Source of the DNA: Nanobdellota archaeon
GTDB lineage: Archaea > Nanobdellota > Nanobdellia > Pacearchaeales > GW2011-AR1
Assembly (NCBI GenBank): GCA_018816205.1
Contig: JAHIWJ010000120.1
Span: forward strand, 1 to 12,096
Direction of reading: 5' to 3'
DNA length: 12,096 bases
Shown: piece by piece, positions 1 to 6,508 of the stretch
Numbering within the stretch: the first letter of the stretch is position 1
Layout: the number at the start of each line of letters is the position of its first letter
Program-made: the position numbers and the translations under genes
The notes under the pieces: model-generated
Databases searched by the model: none
Told to the model about the DNA's origin: nothing
The model's input: the letters and a program-made list of their open reading frames with translations, nothing else

Positions 1-140
1 AAAATGGCAAAATCACAATCAAAGATGATGTGGAAGAAATTTATGAGAGATCAGTCGCCCCTTCTGGGAATGGTGCGAGTGTTGTTGCTCCGAAAAAACA
101 CATTGGAAAAAAGGCATTGATGATAATTCTTAAAGATTAA
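1..140 (+). CDS. DUF2080-type transposon-associated protein, 3' end (partial)
   Basis: An open frame enters from the left edge (first full codon at 3) and ends at TAA 138-140, giving 45 residues. It holds the pattern VEEIYERSV, then SGNGASVVAPKKHIGKKA, then a hydrophobic end MIILKD. From memory of the family, this is the hallmark of the short DUF2080 proteins annotated as transposase-associated in archaea. GNGA plus a conserved PK and GKK resembles an AbrB/SpoVT-like DNA-binding strand pattern, which is inference. The N-terminus lies outside the window; the family is about 45-60 residues, so little is missing. The coding strand is G-rich (GATGATGTGGAAGAA, GGTGCGAGTGTTGTTG), unlike the A/C-rich plus-strand genes that follow, which fits a recently arrived mobile element. 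A transposase gene probably lies just to the left, but none is visible. Confidence 0.7.
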   Translation, partial: NGKITIKDDVEEIYERSVAPSGNGASVVAPKKHIGKKALMIILKD

Positions 141-143
141 TTA

Positions 144-178
144 TTATGCAACACTGCATAAGATATGTCTTAATTTTT
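144..178 (+). terminator. Hairpin plus T-rich tract after the DUF2080 gene
   Basis: A perfect 7-bp inverted repeat, TTATGCA (144-150) and TGCATAA (155-161), with a 4-nt ACAC loop, starts 3 bp after the stop codon. A T-rich stretch with a run of six T (174-179) follows. The geometry fits a terminator for the upstream gene. It could instead be a subterminal hairpin of an IS200/IS605-type end, given the transposon-associated gene beside it. Confidence 0.45.
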
Positions 179-194
179 TATTTGTCATACATGA

Positions 195-209
195 GTAACA
201 AAATGTTAC
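195..209. promoter_or_regulatory. 15-bp palindrome, candidate Lrp operator
   Basis: GTAACA-AAA-TGTTAC is a perfect dyad of 15 bp with an A/T centre, the size and layout usual for Lrp/AsnC-family sites. It lies about 45 bp upstream of the TATA box of the Lrp-type gene at 283. Copies of TGACAAA surround it: inverted at 181-187 and direct at 237-243 and 245-251. The simplest reading is autoregulation by the downstream Lrp protein; binding is inferred. Confidence 0.45.
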
Positions 210-236
210 ATATTTAGAATTTATCACAAGAAAATT

Positions 237-251
237 TGACAAAATGACAAA
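237..251 (+). repeat. Tandem TGACAAA repeats abutting the TATA box
   Basis: TGACAAA occurs at 237-243 and again at 245-251 (8-bp period). The second copy ends 2 bp before the TATA element at 254-260, so it covers the BRE position. ATGACAAAT (244-252) has a perfect 9-bp inverted partner ATTTGTCAT at 180-188, on the other side of the 195-209 palindrome. A factor bound here would compete with or help TFB/TBP loading. Confidence 0.4.
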
Positions 252-253
252 TA

Positions 254-260
254 TTAAATA
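254..260 (+). promoter_or_regulatory. TATA box of the tandem-Lrp gene
   Basis: TTAAATA is centred at 257, 26 bp before the ATG at 283. This places the transcription start at or beside the start codon (leaderless) and argues for ATG 283 over the in-frame ATG at 244, which lies upstream of the TATA box. Confidence 0.6.
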
Positions 261-282
261 CTTCCTGTCGTATAATCTAAAA

Positions 283-1248
283 ATGGCACTAACTGAGAAA
301 GATAGAATAATCCTGGCAGAGCTGGACAGAAACGCCCGCTCACCAGACTCCGAAATAGCAAAAAAAGCAAGGTTAAACAAACAAGTCGTCAACTACAGAA
401 TAAAGAATCTAATCAAGCAAGGCATAATCAATAATTTTTACACCGTAATTAATGTAGGCAAAATCGGGTTCAACTCCCATTATGTATTCCTCCAGCTAGA
501 AAGTGTCAACGAAAAGGAAGAAAAAGCGCTCCTCGAAAAAATAAAAAACAAGCCTTACATTGGCTGGCTCGTCAGCGGAACCGGAAAATGGGATGCAGTT
601 CTGCTGGTCTACGCAAGATCAAGCTCAGAGTTTGACAATCACCTGAACGACATCCTCGCAACCTGCAACAATCACATCCACGAATATGCATTCGCAAACC
701 TGATAACTGCCGAGCACTTTGGCTACAAATTCCTCGGACAAAAAAATTCCAAGAGCATATCCCAAACAGAAAAGACCACATCGACAAAACTGGACGAAAC
801 AGACAAAACAATACTTAAAACAATTTCTCAAAACGCCCGCCTTTCAATCGTAAACCTCTCAGAAAAAATAAAAGTACCAATCCACACAATCCGATACCGC
901 CTAAAAGAACTAACAAAAAAACAGATAATTGAATCCTTCAAACCCAAAATAGAAATAAACAAACTAGGCTACCAATGGCACCTTCTCCTGATTCAATTCT
1001 CCGCAGCAAATGAAAAAAGAAGAAAAGAATTCGTCGAATTCTGCAGCTCAAACAAAAAAGTTTACTACGCAACCCAAACAATCGGAAATTACAACCTAAT
1101 GTTGGACCTCCATGTTCATTCGACAGAAGACTTCAAAAAAACCCTATTCGAACTAAAAGAAAAATTTTCAGATGTAATCAAAAACTACGACTCTATGATA
1201 ATCTTTGACGAATACAAGATAGATTACTTCACTGAACTATTCTCTTAA
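283..1248 (+). CDS. Lrp/AsnC-family transcriptional regulator with two fused Lrp modules
   Basis: The product is 321 residues, twice the usual Lrp length of about 150. Module 1 has a winged helix-turn-helix (about residues 4-50; TEKDRIILAELDRNAR and the recognition-helix region LNKQVVNYRIKNLIKQGII) and an AsnC/RAM ligand domain (about 65-150, with GTGKWDAVLLV). Module 2 repeats this: helix-turn-helix at about 170-215 (LDETDKTILKTISQNARL, IHTIRYRLKELTKKQII) and a second RAM domain at about 230-315 (TIGNYNLMLDLHVHS). Lrp proteins normally dimerise and sense small molecules such as amino acids through the RAM domain; a fused tandem would give a built-in dimer. The start at 283 is set by a TATA box 26 bp upstream. 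Upstream dyads suggest self-regulation. The gene stands alone, convergent with the prenyltransferase gene (13 bp between stops). The ligand cannot be told from sequence. Confidence 0.88.
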   Translation: MALTEKDRIILAELDRNARSPDSEIAKKARLNKQVVNYRIKNLIKQGIINNFYTVINVGKIGFNSHYVFLQLESVNEKEEKALLEKIKNKPYIGWLVSGTGKWDAVLLVYARSSSEFDNHLNDILATCNNHIHEYAFANLITAEHFGYKFLGQKNSKSISQTEKTTSTKLDETDKTILKTISQNARLSIVNLSEKIKVPIHTIRYRLKELTKKQIIESFKPKIEINKLGYQWHLLLIQFSAANEKRRKEFVEFCSSNKKVYYATQTIGNYNLMLDLHVHSTEDFKKTLFELKEKFSDVIKNYDSMIIFDEYKIDYFTELFS

Positions 1249-1261
1249 CTTCTCTCGAACG

Positions 1262-1966
1262 TTACCTTTTCCCGCCAGAATTCCCGCCAAACCTTCTATC
1301 TCTTTTGTAATACCAATCGACCGCCTTTCTCAATTCCTTCGCATCAAAATCTGGAAAATACAAATCAGTAAAATACAACTCGGCATAATCCGACTGAAAC
1401 GGCATGAATCCACTCATCCTCATCTCCCCACCCGTCCTGACAATCAAATCAGGATCTGGCAGCCCATCAGTATCAAGATAACTCTTGAATCCTTCAACAT
1501 CTATCTCCTTCTTCTCTTCTTTCAACAACTTATTAACCGCTCGAATTATCTCGTCCCTCCCGCCATAATCCAAACACAAAATCATGCACAAACCCTCATG
1601 ACCCTTAGTCTTCCTCTCCAAATCAGCAATTCTCTCAACCAGCTTCAGCAGCAACCGGTCTTTCCTACCAACATGGACAAACTTCAAATCCTTCTGCAAC
1701 TTCTCGTCAAATTCATTCAATCCTTTGAGGATTATTCTCATTATAATATCAACTTCCTTCTTCTCCCTCTTCCAATTATCCGTAGAAAAACCCCAAAAAG
1801 AAATATACTTCACACCAAGCTTCCTTGCCTCCTGAAGTAAAGAATTCAAATTATCAAAAGTTCCTGCCTTAGCATGCCCTTCCCACGGCTTCATATTTCT
1901 CTGTCTAGCCCATCTTCTATTCCCGTCAGGAATCAAAGCCACATGAACCGGAAGTGTTTTTTCCAT
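1262..1966 (-). CDS. uppS: Cis-prenyltransferase (undecaprenyl/dolichyl-type polyprenyl diphosphate synthase)
   Basis: This 234-residue protein shows the cis-prenyltransferase signatures in order. HVALIPDGNRRWA at 8-20 carries the catalytic Asp14. GH follows at 30-31. FSTDNW at 60-65 stands where most members have FSTENW. DLIVRTGGEMRMSGFMPFQ at 173-191 carries the diphosphate-binding Arg177 and Arg183, followed by YAELYF at 194-199. The enzyme condenses isopentenyl diphosphate onto an allylic diphosphate in cis to give the long polyprenyl carrier; in archaea that lipid carries glycans for N-glycosylation. Length is close to the family norm of about 230-260. The C-terminus is basic and Gly-rich. 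ATG 1966 is supported by a minus-strand TATA-like box centred at about 1992. It is separated from the upstream acylphosphatase gene by about 140 bp holding one of the two structured repeats, so it is probably its own transcription unit. Confidence 0.93.
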   Translation of the reverse strand: MEKTLPVHVALIPDGNRRWARQRNMKPWEGHAKAGTFDNLNSLLQEARKLGVKYISFWGFSTDNWKREKKEVDIIMRIILKGLNEFDEKLQKDLKFVHVGRKDRLLLKLVERIADLERKTKGHEGLCMILCLDYGGRDEIIRAVNKLLKEEKKEIDVEGFKSYLDTDGLPDPDLIVRTGGEMRMSGFMPFQSDYAELYFTDLYFPDFDAKELRKAVDWYYKRDRRFGGNSGGKR

Positions 1967-1987
1967 GTTCTAAGAATGAAAAAACGC

Positions 1988-1996
1988 TTTTTAAAG
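1988..1996 (-). promoter_or_regulatory. TATA box of uppS
   Basis: On the minus strand the site reads CTTTAAAAA, centred at 1992, 26 bp before the ATG at 1966: the leaderless spacing seen across the window. The TTTAAA core is symmetric, so it could also fire towards the element at 2031 on the plus strand. Confidence 0.5.
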
Positions 1997-2030
1997 TTTT
2001 AGAATTTCTGAGTGGCCTGCTATCATAAAT

Positions 2031-2096
2031 TTGGGGCTGGTGTGGCCGTGGCAAGGGTGGGACTTTCGCTGAAAGCAAAATCTTAGGGAACCCCAA
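2031..2096 (+). repeat. Structured repeat copy A, candidate small RNA
   Basis: A 66-nt G-rich element in the gap between the acylphosphatase stop (2110) and the uppS promoter, matching copy B at 9121-9192. Shared blocks in order are TTGGGGC, TGGC, TGG, AAGGGTGGGA, TTT, GCTGA, AAGC, AAAT, CTT, GGGAA and CCAA. Fold: outer helix TTGGGG (2031-2036) with CCCCAA (2091-2096); inner hairpin GGGA-C-TTTCGCT (2059-2070), loop GAA, AGCAAAA-TCTT (2074-2084), with one C-A mismatch and two G-U pairs. It is one of the few places where the plus strand is G-rich rather than C-rich. On the minus strand it would be the 3' UTR of the acylphosphatase gene, so the strand is not settled; G-U pairs favour plus. Confidence 0.6.
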
Positions 2097-2109
2097 GCCG
2101 CCCAAAAAC

Positions 2110-2445
2110 TTACCTGCTGCCAAATCTCTTCACAAGGTTCTTAGCACTCTTCCCCCGGTCAATTAAAAAGTTCCCTTTCCTAATTATTTCAAACCCTTCA
2201 AAATCCCTCTGACTCTTAATTTTCTTGACGTCAACACCCCAAACCCTAGAGAACCCCGGGTTAGATTTCAACCACAAAACCAAAGTGTCTTTTTCCTCCT
2301 CAGAACACTGAGCTAATATCTCGACATCCCCATTGTCCAGATTCCAAACACTTCCCTTAATCAAATTGCTCAAACAAAACTTCCGTGTCATGCTCCTGAA
2401 ATTCACTCCCTGCACTCTTCCTTTAACTAAAATTCTAAAAATCAT
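2110..2445 (-). CDS. acyP: Acylphosphatase
   Basis: This 111-residue protein begins with the acylphosphatase signature: VKGRVQGVNFR at 7-17, with the substrate-phosphate-binding Arg17, then GSVWNLDNGDVEI at 31-43, with the catalytic Asn35. The enzyme hydrolyses carboxyl-phosphate bonds of acyl phosphates such as acetyl phosphate and carbamoyl phosphate in the cytosol. The usual size is 90-100 residues; the extra 15-20 here form a basic C-terminal tail (RGKSAKNLVKRFGSR) of unknown role. VNFR replaces the commoner VGFR, and VWN the commoner VRN, neither of which removes a catalytic residue. The start codon overlaps the stop of the DHH gene (ATGA, 2442-2445), so the two are co-transcribed and probably translationally coupled. 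The link between the two functions is not obvious from sequence. Confidence 0.93.
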   Translation of the reverse strand: MIFRILVKGRVQGVNFRSMTRKFCLSNLIKGSVWNLDNGDVEILAQCSEEEKDTLVLWLKSNPGFSRVWGVDVKKIKSQRDFEGFEIIRKGNFLIDRGKSAKNLVKRFGSR

Positions 2446-3494
2446 TTTCTAATCACTTCCCCAAAAGCTTCTCTAAACCTCCCCAAATCCGAAGCCCTTA
2501 TCCTCGCCCCCACCGCATCGTCATGCCCGCCCCCGCTGCCATCCACCTTCTTCAAAACCTTCTCCAAAATTTTCTTAACATTCTTTCCCCTCAAAGACAA
2601 ATTAGAAACATCCCCTTTCCGGTAAGCCACCACCACATACTTCCCTCCATTTCTATAAAAAAGCTCATTCGCCAAATCAGAGCTAATGCTCAACTCCCCC
2701 CCATACTCAAAAAATAGAATATCCTCTCCGACAAAATTCTTAGCCCGCTCAATAAGCTGTTCGTATTTTTTCCTAACATCCAGATATTTCTTTCTAAAAG
2801 AATAATTAGAAGACCCCTCGGCAAAAACCTCACTAGGGCCCTTGCAGGAAACCAAAAAATTCTGCAGCTGCACAACATGCGTAACAGAATCCTTCAAACC
2901 AAAATTCAACGCCATCGCAATCCGCCCAATTTCCGTGCTAAAATAAGCGTCGAACGGCTCCTTCGCCTCGCCCCAAAATTCAGGATAATGCTCCCTAAAC
3001 TCGTCAACAAATTCCGGTAAAAAATGATCCGCAATACAGCCAACTACCGCAAGCCACAAATCTTCCTTCCTCCCAGTCACCCGATAAGACAGATAAGTCG
3101 TCGGTTCCTCGCTCCTTTCCTTTCCAGCATTCCTCGCCGGATTAAAAATAAAAATATTTTTAAAATCTTTCTCAAATTCCTCTCTGGGAACATCGTGATG
3201 ATCTATCCAGACTAAAGGCAGCCCAAGTCCGTCAATCTGATCAACAAACTCTTTAGACAAAACCGGCTTATCCAGAACGAAAACATAATCTGCATTCAAC
3301 TCCTTGGCTTTCCGCGCATACCCTCCATCAAGCCCCGGAAAACTCCGCACCGCAACTCCCTTGCCCCTTCCAAGAAACCTTCTCAGAAGCACATAACTAC
3401 ACAGCCCATCAGTGTCGTTATCAAAATAAAAAACAGGATTTTTAGCACCCTCCAGATGCCCTCTAACCTCCTGGAGCTGTTTTTCTGTTAACAT
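2442..3494 (-). CDS. DHH-family phosphoesterase (RecJ/NrnA-like, DHH plus DHHA1)
   Basis: This 350-residue protein has the metal-binding motifs of DHH phosphoesterases. FDNDTDGL at 24-31 is the DxD motif I; VLDKP has Asp at 75; the family-naming DHH is at 98-100 (WIDHHDVPR); ADH is at 155-157. A DHHA1-type substrate-binding C-terminus has SGGGHDDAVGAR at 320-331. Members use Mn2+ or Mg2+ to cut phosphodiester bonds in ssDNA, RNA, short oligonucleotides or cyclic dinucleotides. The archaeal neighbours in this family include GAN/RecJ-like proteins, but the exact substrate is not decided by these motifs. A minus-strand TATA-like box centred at about 3519 lies 25 bp before ATG 3494, so this gene should lead a two-gene unit with the overlapping acylphosphatase. 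DHH motif I reads DNDTDG rather than DxDADG, a mild variation. Confidence 0.9.
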   Translation of the reverse strand: MLTEKQLQEVRGHLEGAKNPVFYFDNDTDGLCSYVLLRRFLGRGKGVAVRSFPGLDGGYARKAKELNADYVFVLDKPVLSKEFVDQIDGLGLPLVWIDHHDVPREEFEKDFKNIFIFNPARNAGKERSEEPTTYLSYRVTGRKEDLWLAVVGCIADHFLPEFVDEFREHYPEFWGEAKEPFDAYFSTEIGRIAMALNFGLKDSVTHVVQLQNFLVSCKGPSEVFAEGSSNYSFRKKYLDVRKKYEQLIERAKNFVGEDILFFEYGGELSISSDLANELFYRNGGKYVVVAYRKGDVSNLSLRGKNVKKILEKVLKKVDGSGGGHDDAVGARIRASDLGRFREAFGEVIRK

Positions 3495-3514
3495 CCATAA
3501 GAAAAGTTAAAGAG

Positions 3515-3522
3515 ATATATAA
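3515..3522 (-). promoter_or_regulatory. TATA box of the DHH phosphoesterase gene
   Basis: On the minus strand the site reads TTTATATA, centred at about 3519, 25 bp before ATG 3494. It sits just upstream of the beta-propeller stop codon (3525) and gives a leaderless mRNA for the DHH-acylphosphatase pair. Confidence 0.6.
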
Positions 3523-3524
3523 AC

Positions 3525-5684
3525 TTACTCAACCATCGCCGACCCAGCAACTCCGCCCCCACCAGTCGCATAATAAATCGGCCTGCCACCAGACCCAAAT
3601 GGCAACTCCACTTCACCAACAAAACTCAAATCATTCAGCTCATTCGCCTTTATCTTAGAATTTGAGAGAGTATAAAGCACATCATCCATATACAAAGACC
3701 TCCGAACATAATCCCCGCCCCCATACCAATAATCTGTTCCATTCTCGTCTTCGTTATGCGTAATTTTTCCTTTCAGTTCAATCCCATTCAAATCAACATC
3801 AAAGACATAAACACCCTGCCAATTCTCATATCGAGGCCAATTCTGTCCTGCCACAGCTATTTCTTTATTGTAAGAAACAGGAATCACCAACAAATTCTTC
3901 GTCTTGTCAAACAAAACCGCCATATGGTCATATATCGCTTCCGAACTGCTCCATCTCTCATCAACTTCATACTTCCCGATTTCCTCAGGATTTTCCATAT
4001 CCGAGACATCAAACAAACTCACCTTAACTCCCTGAGTTCTTCCTTCTTCTGTTGCCTCCATCCCAATCCCCAAAAGATGGTTCTCGTCATAAGGGTGAAG
4101 GTACCCAGAATATCCTGTAACCTTCAACTCGCCCACAACTCGAGGATTTTCTGCATCACTCAAATCAACCACAAACAAAGGATCAGTCTGCCTGAAAGTA
4201 ACCATATAAACTCTCTCGCCCATGAACCTCGCAGAATAAATCTGCTCTCCTTTAGCCAAACCTTCAACCTTTCCAATCTCTTCTAAATCAAGATTCAAAA
4301 CATAAACATTGTTTTCATTCGCGTTTCTGTCCCACCCGCCGGTCGTAGTGGCAATCCTGAAAGTTACATCATGTTCATCCATAGAAAACTGGTTCAAAAC
4401 CCTACCAGGCACATCTCCAACAGCCTGGGCCTCAATATCCAAACCGTCAACATTTATTCTATGAATAATCGTTCTCTCCTGCTCCCTCTGAATTTCCTTG
4501 AAAAACTCGAATGCCTTATCTTCCAGCCTGCTCTGGAATTCAAACAACATCTCCTCACCGTCCAGGCTAATCATATAATTACCAAGGATATCTCCTATCT
4601 CCTGCTCCTTCTCTTGCATGGTCTTGCCGCCATTATCCCAAACACCTCTTATCTCATTAGCAACATCTCTCGGCAGTTCTGGCAGCAAAATTTCATCCAG
4701 ATACCTTCCGATAATGTACTGCTGGCTCAATGTTTTCTGATAAGTCAAATAAATATTGTCCGCAGAAACAAAAACATTCGTCGAGGCCCCCATGAGATAA
4801 GTCTCTGTCTCAAAATCTCCATTGTCAACGTTAATTGCCGCAATAGTATCAAAAACATAATTCTGGTCATTCTGCCTGAAGTAATAAATGTCCTTCGGAG
4901 CTATGTCCGTCTTCACTCCATTAACTTCATAAAAAGGCAAATCAAAACTATTTTGATAAATATACTTGTTAGAAATCAGATAAACATAATCGTCGATCAT
5001 CCTCGCATCAACATAATTCCCGCTTAAAGAAACTGTCCTATCCGGTTCAGGTGCGCTCCTGTCAGAGATATCATAAATATAAGCAATCGTACTTTCACGA
5101 CCATACCCTCCGCACCTAACTCCCCAATAAATCTCTCCGCAAGGCAAACCAGTGTCAACATATTCATATTTTTGCGTAAAAACAATCATCTTGTCTTCGT
5201 TAACAAAAATGTTCATAACATTATCTTTATCAAAATCAACTTCCCCGACAATATTCATCTCATCCGCAGGATAAGCTTCGACAATCACAACCTTGTTTCC
5301 ACTAACTGTGTAAATATACTTCCCGTCGTTTTTCACAATATCCGGCTCATCCACCCCTTCAACCTGAACATTTGTCTGAGAATATTCATCAGCACTTTCT
5401 TGCCTTGCAGCAGCCCCAGAATCTGCCCCCGCAGCGCTCGGCATCGCCACAGCAGAATCCTTAGCCATCGACTCCTGCATTGCAAAACTTGCAGAATAAA
5501 AACCATTGCTTTCTGTATTCGTCTCTAAAAAAGACCTTATCTCTTCAATAGAATTAAAAGTTCCAACATCCCCGGTAGTTACATCTGGTTTAACCGGATT
5601 GTAATAAAGCGTAGCAACCAAGAATACTATCGCCGCTACCAAAAAACTTCCCACAACCAAAATGTTCTTCATTTCTTCCTTCAT
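3525..5684 (-). CDS. Membrane-anchored secreted beta-propeller protein (Beta_propel/COG4880-like)
   Basis: The product is 719 residues. An N-terminal hydrophobic helix (about 7-28, NILVVGSFLVAAIVFLVATLY) acts as signal or anchor, then an Ala/Ser-rich linker (about 63-97). The family signature is YSQTNVQVEGVDEPDIVK at 101-118, followed by GKYIYTVSGNKVVIVEAYP. The rest is a run of four-stranded blade-like segments typical of the domain distantly related to WD40. It should sit outside the cell, tethered to the membrane; members have no settled biochemical role and are assumed to bind partners. A TATA-like box centred at 5709 lies 25 bp before ATG 5684 and fixes the start over the nearby Met5. 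A 16-bp perfect dyad (5726-5741) lies just upstream and is matched at the promoter of the neighbouring membrane-bound regulator, so the two genes are probably co-regulated. Confidence 0.88.
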   Translation of the reverse strand: MKEEMKNILVVGSFLVAAIVFLVATLYYNPVKPDVTTGDVGTFNSIEEIRSFLETNTESNGFYSASFAMQESMAKDSAVAMPSAAGADSGAAARQESADEYSQTNVQVEGVDEPDIVKNDGKYIYTVSGNKVVIVEAYPADEMNIVGEVDFDKDNVMNIFVNEDKMIVFTQKYEYVDTGLPCGEIYWGVRCGGYGRESTIAYIYDISDRSAPEPDRTVSLSGNYVDARMIDDYVYLISNKYIYQNSFDLPFYEVNGVKTDIAPKDIYYFRQNDQNYVFDTIAAINVDNGDFETETYLMGASTNVFVSADNIYLTYQKTLSQQYIIGRYLDEILLPELPRDVANEIRGVWDNGGKTMQEKEQEIGDILGNYMISLDGEEMLFEFQSRLEDKAFEFFKEIQREQERTIIHRINVDGLDIEAQAVGDVPGRVLNQFSMDEHDVTFRIATTTGGWDRNANENNVYVLNLDLEEIGKVEGLAKGEQIYSARFMGERVYMVTFRQTDPLFVVDLSDAENPRVVGELKVTGYSGYLHPYDENHLLGIGMEATEEGRTQGVKVSLFDVSDMENPEEIGKYEVDERWSSSEAIYDHMAVLFDKTKNLLVIPVSYNKEIAVAGQNWPRYENWQGVYVFDVDLNGIELKGKITHNEDENGTDYWYGGGDYVRRSLYMDDVLYTLSNSKIKANELNDLSFVGEVELPFGSGGRPIYYATGGGGVAGSAMVE

Positions 5685-5705
5685 TTCCCTTACAAAACCT
5701 CTTTG

Positions 5706-5713
5706 TATTTAAA
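5706..5713 (-). promoter_or_regulatory. TATA box of the beta-propeller gene
   Basis: On the minus strand the site reads TTTAAATA, centred at 5709.5, about 25 bp before ATG 5684. It separates this gene from the regulator gene whose stop is at 5749, so the propeller can be transcribed alone. Confidence 0.62.
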
Positions 5714-5725
5714 CCCTTCAATAAC

Positions 5726-5741
5726 TTCAAAATGATTTGAA
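5726..5741. promoter_or_regulatory. 16-bp dyad upstream of the beta-propeller promoter, candidate operator
   Basis: TTCAAA-ATGA-TTTGAA is a perfect inverted repeat with 6-bp arms. It starts 13 bp from the upstream edge of the TATA box (5713). A related 16-mer with the same ends (TTCAA at one end, TGAA at the other) lies at 6509-6524, also 13 bp from the TATA box of the winged-helix regulator gene. Confidence 0.5.
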
Positions 5742-5748
5742 CCCATAA

Positions 5749-6369
5749 TCATTTTCTCCTCCAATTCAAAATCGAATAAATAAACAAAGCAAACAACGCT
5801 CCGATTAAAAACCACAGCCAAGAACTCTGAGCAAGATTCATAATCGCTTCGTTGCCGCACAATCCAGCAACACTCTGGGAAGCATCTGCCATGGTTTTTG
5901 GCGCTGCAGCCGCTCCGACCTCAGCCGCCTCTTGAGTAGCTCTCAAAACACCCCCGTCATTACCAAAAGAATTAATCAACTCGCCAGACTGAATCTTCGC
6001 AGCCGTCCAAAACCTTATCCCAATAGCAGCAATACCTGCAACAATCACAACAGGAATTACACTCTTAACCATCTGCTTCGGCATAATAACTATCTTCCTG
6101 TTCGCAACCTTATACAATTCCATCTTCTTTCCCTTCCTGCTCCAGAAAAACCCCTTGCTTCGTTCAATCAAACCCGCCTCAACCAGCTTCTTCAAGTTAT
6201 AAGTGACAGTATTCAAAGGAACGCCAAGCATCCCAGACACATCGCTCGCAGACTTCTCGCCCTCCGCCAACGCCTGCAAAACCTTCTTAGACGTCTTATT
6301 CGACAGAACCTCTGCTATCTTCTCACTCCGAGCATCATCAAGATCAATCATTATCGAACTTTTTGTCAT
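5749..6369 (-). CDS. Membrane-bound winged-helix transcriptional regulator
   Basis: The product is 206 residues. Residues 14-95 form an ArsR-like winged helix-turn-helix (SKKVLQALAEGEKSASDVSGMLGV, recognition helix PLNTVTYNLKKLVEAGLIE, wing with SRKGKKMELYKVAN). A first transmembrane helix follows at about 101-122 (VIPVVIVAGIAAIGIRF), then an Ala-rich segment of about 60 residues expected outside the cell, a second helix at about 184-202 (SWLWFLIGALFALFIYSIL) and a basic RRK end. The layout is that of a one-component transmembrane regulator: DNA-binding in the cytosol, possible sensing outside. The downstream neighbour on the same strand is a secreted beta-propeller with a matching promoter site. 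The start at 6369 is uncertain: no TATA lies at leaderless distance, and the best promoter (6490-6496) implies a leader of about 100 nt. Met7 is an alternative. Confidence 0.82.
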   Translation of the reverse strand: MTKSSIMIDLDDARSEKIAEVLSNKTSKKVLQALAEGEKSASDVSGMLGVPLNTVTYNLKKLVEAGLIERSKGFFWSRKGKKMELYKVANRKIVIMPKQMVKSVIPVVIVAGIAAIGIRFWTAAKIQSGELINSFGNDGGVLRATQEAAEVGAAAAPKTMADASQSVAGLCGNEAIMNLAQSSWLWFLIGALFALFIYSILNWRRK

Positions 6370-6378
6370 GTTATTACC

Positions 6379-6454
6379 AAGGCGCGCATAGCGAACGTAG
6401 TGAGCGCATATGATAAGACAACAGCCACAGAGCGGTTGTCCAATTGCGTGCCTT
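6379..6454. promoter_or_regulatory. Nested inverted repeats in the leader region of the winged-helix gene
   Basis: AAGGCGCGCA (6379-6388) pairs with TGCGTGCCTT (6445-6454), ten positions with a single G-T. Inside it, GACAAC (6417-6422) pairs perfectly with GTTGTC (6435-6440) around a 12-nt loop. The part in between (GCGAACGTAGTGAGCGC) is GC-rich and has GC-rich ends. On the minus strand this is the predicted 5' leader of the regulator mRNA; the one non-Watson-Crick pair is G-U only on the plus strand. It may be a leader structure, an antisense RNA or a small palindromic insertion. Confidence 0.4.
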
Positions 6455-6489
6455 ACAGTTTTATGTATTACAGTAGTAAAAAACCAGAC

Positions 6490-6496
6490 TTATAAA
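6490..6496 (-). promoter_or_regulatory. Probable TATA box of the winged-helix regulator gene
   Basis: On the minus strand the site reads TTTATAA; transcription would start near 6468, leaving a leader of about 100 nt before ATG 6369. The box is backed by a TTCAA-N7-TGAA site 13 bp upstream, the same spacing as at the beta-propeller promoter. Confidence 0.45.
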
Positions 6497-6508
6497 CAAT
6501 TCTAAAGG

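Noticed and set aside
244..282. In-frame ATG at 244 as start of the Lrp gene
   Set aside because: It lies upstream of the TATA box at 254-260, so a transcript from that box could not contain it; the helix-turn-helix domain begins right after ATG 283.
2031..2100. Reading structured copy A as a tRNA
   Set aside because: Part of it (GTGGCCGTGGCAAGG) resembles a Leu/Ser tRNA D-arm, but there is no T-arm consensus (GGTTCGAATCC), no 7-bp acceptor stem and no proper anticodon arm; copy B fits even less.
3756..5528. Long plus-strand open frames (up to 218 residues) opposite the beta-propeller gene
   Set aside because: They are antisense shadows: rich in Ile, Asn, His and Arg without domains, in the mirror frame of a gene with a clear family signature and promoter.
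5932..6495. 187-residue plus-strand frame opposite the winged-helix gene
   Set aside because: Antisense to a clear helix-turn-helix gene; composition (Arg, Asn, Leu) is that of a shadow.
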